Made by a program: the position numbers and the translations under genes | In this document: positions 8,321-16,677 of the stretch, piece after piece | Layout: every line of letters starts with the position of its first letter | Position numbering within the stretch: position 1 is the first letter of the stretch | Notes under the pieces: model-generated | The model's input: the letters and a program-made list of their open reading frames with translations, nothing else | The model's database searches: none | Told to the model about the DNA's origin: nothing | DNA from: CAZAMT01 sp964486145 | GTDB taxonomy: Bacteria > Bacteroidota > Bacteroidia > Bacteroidales > JAAAOM01 | Direction: 5' to 3' | Assembly (NCBI GenBank): GCA_964486145.1 | Contig: CAZAMT010000036.1 | Span: forward strand, 1-21,808 | Length of the DNA stretch: 21,808 nt

Positions 8321-9331
8321 ATGCAACAAAATTACTCGTTAAAGCAACTGAACACCTTTCATATTGAAGCCAGGGCGCGGTGGTTTCAAGGTTTCAAAGA
8401 AAAGGATGTGCTGATCGATTTTTTATCAGGTAAACTCATCGATTTTCCAACATATATGATCCTGGGAGGAGGCAGTAACGTGCTTTTTGCCGAAAATTTT
8501 GATGGTTTGGTCGTTCACGTAGATGTACGTGGTAAGAGCATCGAAAATGAAGATGAAAATTTCATTTATCTCCGGGTACAAGCCGGTGAAGATTGGGATC
8601 AATTGGTTGAATTGGCCGTTAACAATAACTGGGGAGGTCTTGAAAACCTGTCGCTGATTCCAGGCAGGGTTGGTGCATGCCCCATACAAAATATTGGTGC
8701 GTATGGCGTTGAAGTGAAAGATACAATTTTGGAAGTGGAATGTTTTGATTTACGTTCAAAGCAAACCATTTTTTTGAAAAATGAAGACTGTAAGTTTGGT
8801 TATCGAAATAGTATATTTAAGAGCGTGTTTAAAGGAAGTGTTGTTATTCTTTCAGTGTTATTTCGCTTGAGGAAGAAGCCGGAGCTAAATTATGCATACA
8901 ACACCCTTCAAAAAGAGTTGAAAAATGTTTACCCCATCGATATCCGGGCTGTCAGGGATGCCGTCATCAGGGTTAGGCAACAACGCCTACCCGACCCGAA
9001 AGTCTTTGGAAATGCAGGTAGTTTTTTTAAGAATCCCGTAATACCCGAAGCACATTTTTATTGGTTAAAAAAGAAATTTACAGAGATTCCCGGATTTGAA
9101 ACTAATGACAAACAAATAAAGGTACCAGCAGCATTTTTAATTGAAACATGTGGATGGAAAGGAAAACGAACAGGACCTGTCGGGGTTCATCAGCAACAGC
9201 CCCTGGTGCTAATAAACTTCGGTGAAGGAACAGGGAACGATGTACTGGAACTTGCTGAAAAAATTAAAGAATCTGTGAAAACCGCTTTCGGCATTGATCT
9301 GGAAATGGAGGTAAACATTGTACGTTCATAA
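8321..9331 (+). CDS. murB: UDP-N-acetylenolpyruvoylglucosamine reductase MurB, type I
   Basis: A 336-residue cytoplasmic flavoenzyme that reduces UDP-GlcNAc-enolpyruvate to UDP-MurNAc with NADPH, the second committed step of peptidoglycan synthesis. The FAD-binding domain has LGGGSNVLF (48-56) and IPGRVGACPIQNIGAYG (113-129). FGYRNS (159-164) carries the substrate-binding Tyr and Arg. GNAGSFFKNP (230-239) holds the proton-donor S234, and E330 in LEMEVN matches the C-terminal catalytic Glu of E. coli MurB. The YR-loop and length make this the E. coli type (type I), as is common in Bacteroidota. It is monocistronic in this window. The downstream gene converges on it after 65 bases with no obvious terminator hairpin. 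Confidence 0.97.
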   Translation: MQQNYSLKQLNTFHIEARARWFQGFKEKDVLIDFLSGKLIDFPTYMILGGGSNVLFAENFDGLVVHVDVRGKSIENEDENFIYLRVQAGEDWDQLVELAVNNNWGGLENLSLIPGRVGACPIQNIGAYGVEVKDTILEVECFDLRSKQTIFLKNEDCKFGYRNSIFKSVFKGSVVILSVLFRLRKKPELNYAYNTLQKELKNVYPIDIRAVRDAVIRVRQQRLPDPKVFGNAGSFFKNPVIPEAHFYWLKKKFTEIPGFETNDKQIKVPAAFLIETCGWKGKRTGPVGVHQQQPLVLINFGEGTGNDVLELAEKIKESVKTAFGIDLEMEVNIVRS

Positions 9332-9396
9332 AGAATTCTGAGCATTGAACTTTTAATAACGAACCTTCAAACCGGAACTTTCAACCTCACTCCCTC

Positions 9397-11262
9397 CTAT
9401 TTTTGTTCTTTTTTGTAAAACTCGAGGATAGAATTCAGTTCCTGCTCAATCCCGGAGGCACCTTCACCAAGCAAAAAGCCAATTTTCTGAACCAGTTCCA
9501 GGTTTTTATCAATCGCTTCGGTTACCCTTTTCATAACCTCTGCTTTTTGCACCTCAGGAGCACTCATATCCCTGATAACACCACCCACAATTTTACCTTT
9601 TTGAATCGGAAATATAGATATATTAATAAGTACGTCTCCCAACTGAAGATCACGTCCATCTACCTCCTCATTGTTTTTCAGGACATACCCGAAAAGATTA
9701 TGAATGCTGTGTGGAAGTAAGCGTTTCAAGTCAGCGCCAACCAATCCGGGAATAACCTCATTGATTTCCTGTGCCTCGTCTCCGATAATTTTAAGAAAGG
9801 CCGCATTTGTTTGAACTACTTTTAGCTCTTTATCAACCATAACAATACCTGCACGTAATTTTTGAAGCATAAAACTCATCAATTCACTTACCGACTGAGC
9901 AGCATGTTGTTCTGTATCGATGAGTTTCTCGGCTTGTTCAAGCTTCGTTTTCAGGTAGTTGATTTCTTCATTGGCTGTACGAAGCGATTTAATGTAATTT
10001 TTTGTGTTTTGCAGGGCATGGGTTGTGCACATTTCAGGAGTGGCGAGGCCCTGCGAAATGGCAATTGCCAGATCGCGGCAGGAAGCATATCCACACTCTT
10101 CACAACCGATGTTATCTTCAACATTTGGATGCAATCCTGCCAGAATTTTCTGAATCTTATCTTCCGATGGTTCCTTTAGTCGTTGATCATTTTTTCTAAA
10201 TGTTCTAAACAAATCAATAACCTGAAAAGTTTGAAGGTTTTTATTCCATTCAAACCTAAAAAAGTTTTTCAATCGTCTGTTTGAATATTTTATTACCAGA
10301 GCTTCCCTGAGCAAAATTGATCCGTTTTTGGTCATTCCCGGGCCAGCCAGCATATTACCGTAATGCACATTTAAATGACGCTGTATTTGGTCAATATTAT
10401 TTTCAAATTCATTCAGGGCATTGATCATTTCCTTTTTCCCTTCAATGGTAAGCACATTGCGGTTGAGCAGGTTTTCATCAAGATCGGCTGCCTGAATAAA
10501 TCCATTACTAATCGGATAAAGCGAGCCTTTGTAACCCAATGGTGGATCAAAATCCGAATATTCGAGATTGCTTTCATGAATTTTGTATTCATCAAAAAGC
10601 TCCCTCAGTTCAACGAATGTTATGACTGAATTTATTTCTTCATACCGCAGGGATTCGTCTTTGCTCGCAATATCGGGGCCGATATAAACAATTTTTAAAT
10701 CCTTCCCGAATTGCTGTTTCAATACTCTGGCGCTTGCAATCATCGGTGATACAATCGGGGCCAGGTTGTTTACCAGTACCGGCTTGTATTTTTCAATATA
10801 TGACACAACAACCGGGTCATTGGATGTTATGTAATACCGTCCTTTGAAGTCGTGGGTGAGTTCCCTGAATTTATATGCAACCATATCAACCCCAAAAGAA
10901 GCCTCATTCACATACATAAATCCCAGTTCACGTATCATTTGCACAAATTTCCGATAATCGGTAATATCCTGAAAATCAGCCGCAATACTTGGAGAAACAA
11001 TGGCTGCTACCATTCCATTGTTATTCAGTAATTCTTTGGTTTCTTCAACGGAACTTCTGTAATGAATGGCATGTGGAGTACATGCCATAATGCAATCACC
11101 ACAACCGATACACCGCTCCGGAACCACTTCCGGATATTCATGGTGGGATGTAACTTTTATGGCAGTAACCGGACAGGCACGCACACATGCATAGCAAATC
11201 TCACATTTATCATTCTGAATTTCAATTAACGGATGTACCGCTTCTTCTTTACTTATTGCCAT
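9397..11262 (-). CDS. Ferredoxin / [FeFe]-hydrogenase-like / Fe-S / PAS protein lacking the H-cluster cysteines
   Basis: A 621-residue soluble multidomain protein. Residues 1-70 form a 2x[4Fe-4S] ferredoxin (C20, C23, C26, C30 and C51, C54, C57, C61). Residues 85-330 resemble the [FeFe]-hydrogenase large-subunit catalytic domain. All three H-cluster motif regions are altered: TSNDP at 146-150 where TSxCP is expected, GPDIASKDE at 195-203 where GPCIAKK is expected (C to D197), and H300...M304 before GPGM where C-x3-C is expected. Residues 387-412 are an RnfB/CO-dehydrogenase type Fe-S motif (C387, C390, C395, C412). A coiled coil follows at about 417-455 and a PAS domain at about 460-565. No kinase or phosphatase output domain is seen. 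It follows the [2Fe-2S] gene by 3 bases. Hydrogenase activity is unlikely; a redox-sensing or electron-relay role is inference. Related PAS-bearing hydrogenase-like proteins are known as putative sensors. Confidence 0.88.
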   Translation of the reverse strand: MAISKEEAVHPLIEIQNDKCEICYACVRACPVTAIKVTSHHEYPEVVPERCIGCGDCIMACTPHAIHYRSSVEETKELLNNNGMVAAIVSPSIAADFQDITDYRKFVQMIRELGFMYVNEASFGVDMVAYKFRELTHDFKGRYYITSNDPVVVSYIEKYKPVLVNNLAPIVSPMIASARVLKQQFGKDLKIVYIGPDIASKDESLRYEEINSVITFVELRELFDEYKIHESNLEYSDFDPPLGYKGSLYPISNGFIQAADLDENLLNRNVLTIEGKKEMINALNEFENNIDQIQRHLNVHYGNMLAGPGMTKNGSILLREALVIKYSNRRLKNFFRFEWNKNLQTFQVIDLFRTFRKNDQRLKEPSEDKIQKILAGLHPNVEDNIGCEECGYASCRDLAIAISQGLATPEMCTTHALQNTKNYIKSLRTANEEINYLKTKLEQAEKLIDTEQHAAQSVSELMSFMLQKLRAGIVMVDKELKVVQTNAAFLKIIGDEAQEINEVIPGLVGADLKRLLPHSIHNLFGYVLKNNEEVDGRDLQLGDVLINISIFPIQKGKIVGGVIRDMSAPEVQKAEVMKRVTEAIDKNLELVQKIGFLLGEGASGIEQELNSILEFYKKEQK

Positions 11263-11265
11263 GGA

Positions 11266-11529
11266 TTAAACATTTTTTAATAGTTCCCGTTCCAGGATTT
11301 CCTCTATATTGTCTTCGGAGATACCTCCGATAATCTGGTCACCTATCATAATATTGGGACCTTTGCTACACTCATTCAGACAATGATGGCCTTTAAACTC
11401 AACCTTATCTGCAAGCTGATGCTTTTCAAGAAAAAATTGTATTCGCGACAACATTTTTTTATTTCCCCGTGCAAAACAGGAACTGCCGAAACACAATATT
11501 AATACTGTTCTGTTAACTGAATCTGTCAT
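11266..11529 (-). CDS. Thioredoxin-like [2Fe-2S] ferredoxin (NuoE C-terminal type)
   Basis: An 87-residue protein with the thioredoxin-like [2Fe-2S] fold found in NuoE and in hydrogenase subunits. The cluster ligands are C13 and C18 (C-x4-C), C50 and C54 (C-x3-C), the standard spacing. HHCLNECSKGPNI and the following GG loop are typical. There is no helical NuoE N-terminal domain, so it is the stand-alone short form. It lies 3 bases upstream of the hydrogenase-like PAS gene and is probably cotranscribed, suggesting it passes electrons to or from that protein. It is divergent from rex across 119 bases that hold a Rex-operator candidate. The start at 11529 is the only ATG ahead of the conserved first cysteine. 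Confidence 0.9.
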   Translation of the reverse strand: MTDSVNRTVLILCFGSSCFARGNKKMLSRIQFFLEKHQLADKVEFKGHHCLNECSKGPNIMIGDQIIGGISEDNIEEILERELLKNV

Positions 11530-11591
11530 ATGGTTGAACCCTAATTATTAATTGCTTAAATTAACAAAAATTTATGTATCTAAAAAAAGCA

Positions 11592-11609
11592 TCGTTATTT
11601 TAATAACAC
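11592..11609. promoter_or_regulatory. Candidate Rex operator
   Basis: TCGTTATTTTAATAACAC contains a perfect inverted repeat, GTTATT-tt-AATAAC (11594-11607). It fits an 18-bp Rex-type site TTGTTA-n6-TAACAA with one mismatch in each half. It ends directly before the -7-like element of rex, where a bound repressor would block polymerase. The site also lies between the divergent ferredoxin pair and rex, so it could control both. Consensus knowledge comes from other phyla, and binding is inferred. Confidence 0.5.
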
Positions 11610-11617
11610 TATCTTTA
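11610..11617 (+). promoter_or_regulatory. Candidate -7 element of rex
   Basis: TATCTTTA matches TAnnTTTG in all but the last base. Transcription would begin near 11624, about 25 bases before the rex ATG. The Rex-operator candidate abuts it on the upstream side. Confidence 0.4.
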
Positions 11618-11648
11618 CGACTGTATTCGATATTAAGCGCTGCAGACC

Positions 11649-12281
11649 ATGAATAAATTGCCTGAAAAGACCGTTGAACGATTAAGTGAATATCGGAGAA
11701 CATTATATGAGCTTATGGAGCTCGGTAAAACCCATATTTTTTCGCACGAGCTTGCACGCCTGCATCACATTACCGCTGTTCAGGTACGTCGTGATATGAT
11801 GTTCCTTGGTTATACGAGTGTGGGCAGACGAGGCTATGATATCAGAGAACTGGTTAAATTTATAGGAAAAAAAATCGATTCCAGGTCTGTGATCAATGTT
11901 GCTGTTATTGGGATGGGAAATTACGGAAAAGCCATCAGTGCTTACTTTCAGGGCAAACGTCCAACGCTTGAAATTATCGCTGCCTTCGATTCGGATCCAA
12001 AGAAAAAAGACACCACGATTGCTGACATTCCTTGCTATGGCGTGGAACAGTTAGAAGACGTTATTAAAGAAAAAGATATTACCATTGCTATTTTAACCGT
12101 CCCTCCACAGGTTGCGCAAAAGGTTGCTCAGGATCTAACATTGGCAGGCATAAAGGGAATCCTCAATTTTACTTCCGTTCAGCTAAAAGTTAATGAAAAC
12201 GTCTATCTTGAAGGTTACGATATGATCACTTCGCTGGAAAAAGTAGCCTATTACGTAAAAGAAAGTTCCACCAGGAAATAA
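11649..12281 (+). CDS. rex: Redox-sensing transcriptional repressor Rex
   Basis: A 210-residue Rex-family repressor that binds DNA when the NADH/NAD+ ratio is low and is released by NADH. Residues 1-75 form the winged helix, including VQVRRDMMFLG (44-54) and GRRGYDI, the typical recognition helix and wing. Residues 80-200 form a Rossmann NAD(H) domain with GMGNYG (88-93) and the following acidic residues in AAFDSDP. The C-terminal helix that swaps between subunits (about 192-207) is present. The length is standard. It heads a probable operon with a flavoprotein reductase (49-base gap) and rlmN. A palindrome at 11592-11609 suggests autoregulation. Its neighbourhood with ferredoxin-type proteins is consistent with redox control. 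Confidence 0.95.
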   Translation: MNKLPEKTVERLSEYRRTLYELMELGKTHIFSHELARLHHITAVQVRRDMMFLGYTSVGRRGYDIRELVKFIGKKIDSRSVINVAVIGMGNYGKAISAYFQGKRPTLEIIAAFDSDPKKKDTTIADIPCYGVEQLEDVIKEKDITIAILTVPPQVAQKVAQDLTLAGIKGILNFTSVQLKVNENVYLEGYDMITSLEKVAYYVKESSTRK

Positions 12282-12330
12282 ACCATTTTTATTGTATGTT
12301 GTTTTTACCTCCAAATTGAAGGGTATGGAT

Positions 12331-12993
12331 ATGAGGGAAGATATTGTCTTAAAAAAAACAACCGTTCTTGATCAAATTGAAATTGCACCTGAAGTATTTG
12401 TTTTATCCATCAATAAACAAAAAGCTGCATTTAAAGCCGGACAGGTAGTGGCATTATCCTTAAACATTGATGTACCTCCACGAATTTACAGTATTGCCAG
12501 TGGTGAGAATGAAAATTATATTGATGTACTTTACGATGTTGTAAAAGAAGGAGCACTCACACCTGAACTTAAAAAATTAAAAAAAGGAGACAGCGTTTTT
12601 GTGAGCCAGCCCTATGGCAGTTTTACCGGAGATCATTCCAAAGCATTCTGGATAGCAACCGGGACAGGCATTGCTCCTTTCGTATCAATGATAAAATCCG
12701 GTTATGGCCAGCATAAAACTCTGGTTCATGGGGCAAGACAGGATAAATATTTTTTCTATGCCGACCTGTTTCTGAGTAAGCTGGGTAACCGATACATTAG
12801 ATGTTGCAGTCAGTGTACCGAAAATACGGGTTATGCAGGCAGGTTAACCAGGTATCTTTCAGAACAACCGTCTTTACCTCTCGATCAAAACTATTATCTT
12901 TGCGGTGCGGCTGAAATGGTTGTTGATGTCAGAGATTTGCTTATTGCGAAAGGCATACCTTACCAGCAAATCATTTCCGAAATCTATTTTTAA
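12331..12993 (+). CDS. Ferredoxin/flavodoxin-NADP(+) reductase-like flavoprotein
   Basis: A 220-residue FNR-superfamily protein that would exchange electrons between NAD(P)H and a ferredoxin or flavodoxin through FAD. RIYSIAS (51-57) is the FAD-binding R-x-Y-S motif. ATGTGIAPF (109-117) is the pyridine-nucleotide motif. CGAAEMV (191-197) is the conserved nucleotide-site loop. The chain ends in EIYF, with an aromatic residue in the position that stacks on the flavin. At 220 residues it is short for the family. The frame is open back to a TTG at 12292, but the ATG at 12331 has GAAGGG seven bases upstream and is preferred; 12325 is an alternative. It lies between rex and rlmN, 13 bases before rlmN, and probably belongs to the Rex regulon. 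Donor and acceptor are not readable. Confidence 0.87.
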   Translation: MREDIVLKKTTVLDQIEIAPEVFVLSINKQKAAFKAGQVVALSLNIDVPPRIYSIASGENENYIDVLYDVVKEGALTPELKKLKKGDSVFVSQPYGSFTGDHSKAFWIATGTGIAPFVSMIKSGYGQHKTLVHGARQDKYFFYADLFLSKLGNRYIRCCSQCTENTGYAGRLTRYLSEQPSLPLDQNYYLCGAAEMVVDVRDLLIAKGIPYQQIISEIYF

Positions 12994-13006
12994 TTGTAAG
13001 GTTCAA

Positions 13007-14044
13007 ATGAAGGAAAGCCTCTTCGGTAAAACACTAAAAGAACTACAGACAGTTGCAGCAGAACTGTACCTGCCTGCATATAGCGCAAAGCAAATGGCAG
13101 AATGGATGTATAAAAAAAACATCCAGTCGATTGATGAAATGACCAACCTGTCAAAAAAAAACAGAGAAACGCTTCAGTCTAAATATACCTTTGGAACTTC
13201 ACCATTTGCAAACGTTCAGATATCTTCTGACGGAACAAAAAAATATCTCTTCTCATCATCACAAGACCAATTTATTGAAGCCGCTTTTATACCTGATTCT
13301 GAAAGGGCTACATTATGTATTTCATCCCAGGTTGGATGTAAAATGGGGTGTTTGTTTTGCATGACGGGAAAACAAGGCTTTCAGGGAAACCTTACATCCG
13401 GTGAAATAGTAAATCAGGTAAAAAGCCTGCCCGAAAACAACATGCTTACAAACATTGTTTTTATGGGCATGGGCGAACCTCTTGATAATCTCGACAACGT
13501 TCTCAAGGCAACCGAAATACTCACAGCCGGGTATGGATGGGCATGGAGTCCGAAACGAATAACAGTGTCTACCATTGGAATTATTCCGGCCATGAAAGAA
13601 TTCATGGAAAAAAGCAATTGCCATCTTGCAGTAAGTTTGCATTCACCTTTTCATGAGGAAAGGCTTGAATTGATGCCGGTGGAAAGTGTATATCCTGCTG
13701 AAGAAGTAGTGGACGTCCTAAAATCCTATGACATAGGCAGACAACGAAGAATTTCCTTCGAATATATTATGTTTAAAGGTGTCAATGACACACCAAACCA
13801 TGTGAAAAAATTAACAAAATTATTACAAGGGCTAAAATGCAGGATTAATCTTATCCGGTTTCACCCAATACCGGATACTCCGTTGCAGGGTTCAGATGAC
13901 AAAACCATTTTTCGGTTTAAAGACGATTTAAACAGTAAAGGAATATTAACTACTGTGAGAGCATCCCGGGGACAGGACATTTCTGCTGCATGTGGTTTAC
14001 TGTCAACCCGGAATTATATGAAAAAAGTACAAAAAGATTATTAA
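13007..14044 (+). CDS. rlmN: Dual-specificity RNA methyltransferase RlmN
   Basis: A 345-residue radical-SAM enzyme that methylates C2 of A2503 in 23S rRNA, and of A37 in some tRNAs. The SAM cluster motif is C111-x3-C115-x2-C118 (CKMGCLFCMTG). FMGMGEPLDN (152-161), LAVSLHSP and RFHPIPD are family motifs. C329 in SAACGLL matches the methyl-carrying cysteine near the C-terminus that makes the covalent RNA intermediate. The frame is open back to 12905 inside the reductase gene, but conserved sequence begins at 13007, where GTAAGG precedes the ATG at good spacing. It is probably the third gene of the rex operon. The length is normal. Confidence 0.96.
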   Translation: MKESLFGKTLKELQTVAAELYLPAYSAKQMAEWMYKKNIQSIDEMTNLSKKNRETLQSKYTFGTSPFANVQISSDGTKKYLFSSSQDQFIEAAFIPDSERATLCISSQVGCKMGCLFCMTGKQGFQGNLTSGEIVNQVKSLPENNMLTNIVFMGMGEPLDNLDNVLKATEILTAGYGWAWSPKRITVSTIGIIPAMKEFMEKSNCHLAVSLHSPFHEERLELMPVESVYPAEEVVDVLKSYDIGRQRRISFEYIMFKGVNDTPNHVKKLTKLLQGLKCRINLIRFHPIPDTPLQGSDDKTIFRFKDDLNSKGILTTVRASRGQDISAACGLLSTRNYMKKVQKDY

Positions 14045-14152
14045 ACCATATTTATATTCAGCTATTTACACGATCCAGCAATTTTAAAAGATTTTGTAAA
14101 GCTGCTCTACTTTTTTTGTTATAAATTTACCCATAATTAAGCGAAGTATTGC

Positions 14153-16654
14153 ATGCAATCAGTTTTTACCCGTTATATAGTCTTTTGCATTTTGCTTGCA
14201 CTAAGTGTATGCACGATGGCCCAACCCATGCCATTGGAAGAACTGAATTCCTTAAAACAACAATTGGAAAATGCCGAGGCATCAAAAAGGGCAGAATTGT
14301 ATATTAAAATTGCCTATCATTTTGTGAGCTCCAATACTGATTCAGCATTGATTTATGCTGAAAATGCACTTTCAAGTGCATATGAAGTAGAAAACCAATC
14401 TTTAGAAGCCGAAGCATATTTTGTTATGGGAGAGGCTCTTGCAGATAACAATCAAAACAATGAATCGATTCAGTATTATGAGAAAGCAATTGAAGTTTAC
14501 GAAGAAATTCATGACGAAGAAAGCATTTATTTGATTTACACGCGATTAGGCCTTGTCTATTTTTACCTGGGACAGTATGAGAATGCTGTAACATACCAAC
14601 AGCAAGCAATTGAATATTATCTTAGCCAAAAAGATAAAGTTAACCTTGCAAAAACATATCACAACCTGGGAATGATTTACAATGATCTGAAGGATGTTAA
14701 AAAAGCTATTACTTTTTATGAAAAAGCCATGATTTTCTATAAGGAAATAAATGATCAGGAAAGCGTTGCGGCATTGCTTCAAAACCTCGGAGTTTCATAT
14801 TCCCAAAGCGACAACAAAGTCAAGGCACTGGAAAATTACAACAAGTCCCTGGAAATCTACGAAAATTTACAAAATGATTATGGAATTGCCATTTCAAAGG
14901 TAAACATTGGAAATATTCTGATGAAACAGAACAGAATGAATAGAGCTATAAATCATTTTGAAATAGCTCTGGCTTATTTTCTGCAAAACAATTTGCCTTG
15001 GGAAACCACATTAACCTATCTTGACCTGGGTGAAGCTCATGCAAATAGCGGTGACACAGATTTAGCCCTTGATTATCTTCAAAAAGGCATTGAACTATCA
15101 AAAAAACATAATTATTCTGCAAATGAATCAGAATTCTACAAAATGTTTTCAATGGTTTATGAAAAAGCCGGAAATTATAAACTTGCATTCGAAAATTTTC
15201 AAAAATATACCACCCTTGAAAACACGATTTTTAGAAATGAAAGTGCAAAGCGGATAGAAGAACTGGAAGCCAGATTTAATATTATGGCAAAGGAAAATGA
15301 GTTATCCGAAACCCAGGCCCAGCTAAAAAAACAACGTTCTCAGAAAATCATTTACATTGCATTCCTGTTTCTGATCATGGTACTTGGTGCTTTTGTGTTT
15401 ATAAATTTTCGACGAAAGGAAAAAGCCAGAAGAGAGTTGGAAAGACACAAACGTAAACTCGAAAAAATAATTGCCAAGCGCACTGCTGAACTTAAAACAG
15501 AAATCTCGGAACGTAAAATTGCAGAAGAATCAGATAAGCTAAAATCTGCATTCCTTGCCAACATGAGCCATGAGATCCGTACGCCCATGAATGCTATAAT
15601 TTCATTTTCGCAATTTTTAAAAGATCCGGACATTGACGGTCTGAAAAAAGATGAGTACACCAATTATATCATATCATCAGGCAAAACGCTCCTTCGGTTG
15701 ATTGATGACATCATTGATTCAGCGAAAATTGAAGCAAACCAGCTTAAAATTAAAAGAGGTCCTTGCAATGTAAATTCCCTGATGCGTGAACTGTACCGGT
15801 TTTTCAAAGAATCAAAAATATACGAAGAAAAGGCAAAAGTTGAACTGGTCATTAATCCCGAAAACTTCGAACAAAACTATATCGTGCAAACCGATAAAGT
15901 TCGTGTGCGTCAGGTACTCACAAACCTCATTGAAAACGGTTTTAAATATACCGAAGAAGGCTACATTGAATTTGGTTTTCGCATTTCGAAAGCGCAGGCA
16001 TTGATTTTTTATGTAAAAGATACCGGCATTGGCATTCCGGATGATAAAAAAGCAAAAATTTTCGACCGGTTTTCAAGAGTGAAGCCTTCTGATGATAAAT
16101 TGCATTCCGGTTTTGGTTTAGGACTTTCCATTTCGAGGGAGCTGGTGCAACTCCTTGAAGGTAAAATTTGGTTTCAGTCAGAAGTTGATAAAGGAACAAC
16201 GTTTTATTTTTCAGTGCCATACAATTCAATTGAAGAAACCGGTGATTCCCAAATGGATGAAGATGGTGGCATAAACAATAAAAACTATAACTGGCAAAGC
16301 AAACGGATTCTGGTTGCCGAAGACGATGACCTGAATTTCAAAATACTGGAAACGATTTTAAAAAGAAATCAAGCTGAAATCATTCGGGCTGTAAATGGTA
16401 AAATGGCTGTAGAATTCTCCCGCGAAAAAGAATTTGATTTGGTATTAATGGATATACAAATGCCCGAAATGAACGGCTATGATGCTACCCGTGAAATAAA
16501 AAAAATGAATTATCGCTTGCCGGTAATCGCGCAAACAGCTTTTGCCATGCGTGAGGAAAGAGACAAGTGCATTGAAGCCGGTTGTGATGACTACATTGTA
16601 AAGCCAATAAACATTTCCGAACTTCAGGGGAAAGTTAGTAAATACCTGATATAA
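14153..16654 (+). CDS. TPR-containing hybrid sensor histidine kinase
   Basis: An 833-residue membrane-bound hybrid kinase. A signal peptide covers 1-23, ending TMA before Gln24. Tetratricopeptide repeats fill about 45-355 in the periplasm, and one membrane helix covers 399-418. A coiled coil leads to the HisKA domain with the phosphorylated H473 in SHEIRTPMNAI. The HATPase domain has its N box at 591-595 (NLIEN), the G1 box DTGIGIP (623-629) and the G2 box GFGLGLSI (653-660). The C-terminal receiver (about 717-833) has acidic residues at 723-726, phospho-acceptor D767 (LMDIQMP), T795 and K817. No DNA-binding domain is present, so a separate Hpt or response regulator must act downstream, and none is in the window. 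The signal is unknown; TPRs suggest binding of a protein or peptide. A hemerythrin gene lies convergently 23 bases away. Confidence 0.93.
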   Translation: MQSVFTRYIVFCILLALSVCTMAQPMPLEELNSLKQQLENAEASKRAELYIKIAYHFVSSNTDSALIYAENALSSAYEVENQSLEAEAYFVMGEALADNNQNNESIQYYEKAIEVYEEIHDEESIYLIYTRLGLVYFYLGQYENAVTYQQQAIEYYLSQKDKVNLAKTYHNLGMIYNDLKDVKKAITFYEKAMIFYKEINDQESVAALLQNLGVSYSQSDNKVKALENYNKSLEIYENLQNDYGIAISKVNIGNILMKQNRMNRAINHFEIALAYFLQNNLPWETTLTYLDLGEAHANSGDTDLALDYLQKGIELSKKHNYSANESEFYKMFSMVYEKAGNYKLAFENFQKYTTLENTIFRNESAKRIEELEARFNIMAKENELSETQAQLKKQRSQKIIYIAFLFLIMVLGAFVFINFRRKEKARRELERHKRKLEKIIAKRTAELKTEISERKIAEESDKLKSAFLANMSHEIRTPMNAIISFSQFLKDPDIDGLKKDEYTNYIISSGKTLLRLIDDIIDSAKIEANQLKIKRGPCNVNSLMRELYRFFKESKIYEEKAKVELVINPENFEQNYIVQTDKVRVRQVLTNLIENGFKYTEEGYIEFGFRISKAQALIFYVKDTGIGIPDDKKAKIFDRFSRVKPSDDKLHSGFGLGLSISRELVQLLEGKIWFQSEVDKGTTFYFSVPYNSIEETGDSQMDEDGGINNKNYNWQSKRILVAEDDDLNFKILETILKRNQAEIIRAVNGKMAVEFSREKEFDLVLMDIQMPEMNGYDATREIKKMNYRLPVIAQTAFAMREERDKCIEAGCDDYIVKPINISELQGKVSKYLI

Positions 16655-16677
16655 AGCTGTTTACAATTTACATCCAT

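Noticed and set aside
11552..11567. TTGCTTAAATTAACAA as a second Rex site
   Set aside because: The TTG and CAA ends are 16 bp apart, not 18, and the halves are not complementary.
12292..12330. TTG-initiated extension of the flavoprotein reductase
   Set aside because: The ATG at 12331 has a well-spaced GAAGGG. The extension is not needed for the FAD domain.
12905..13006. Upstream extension of rlmN into the reductase gene
   Set aside because: The extra residues are a frame-shifted reading of the reductase's C-terminus. RlmN homology starts at 13007.
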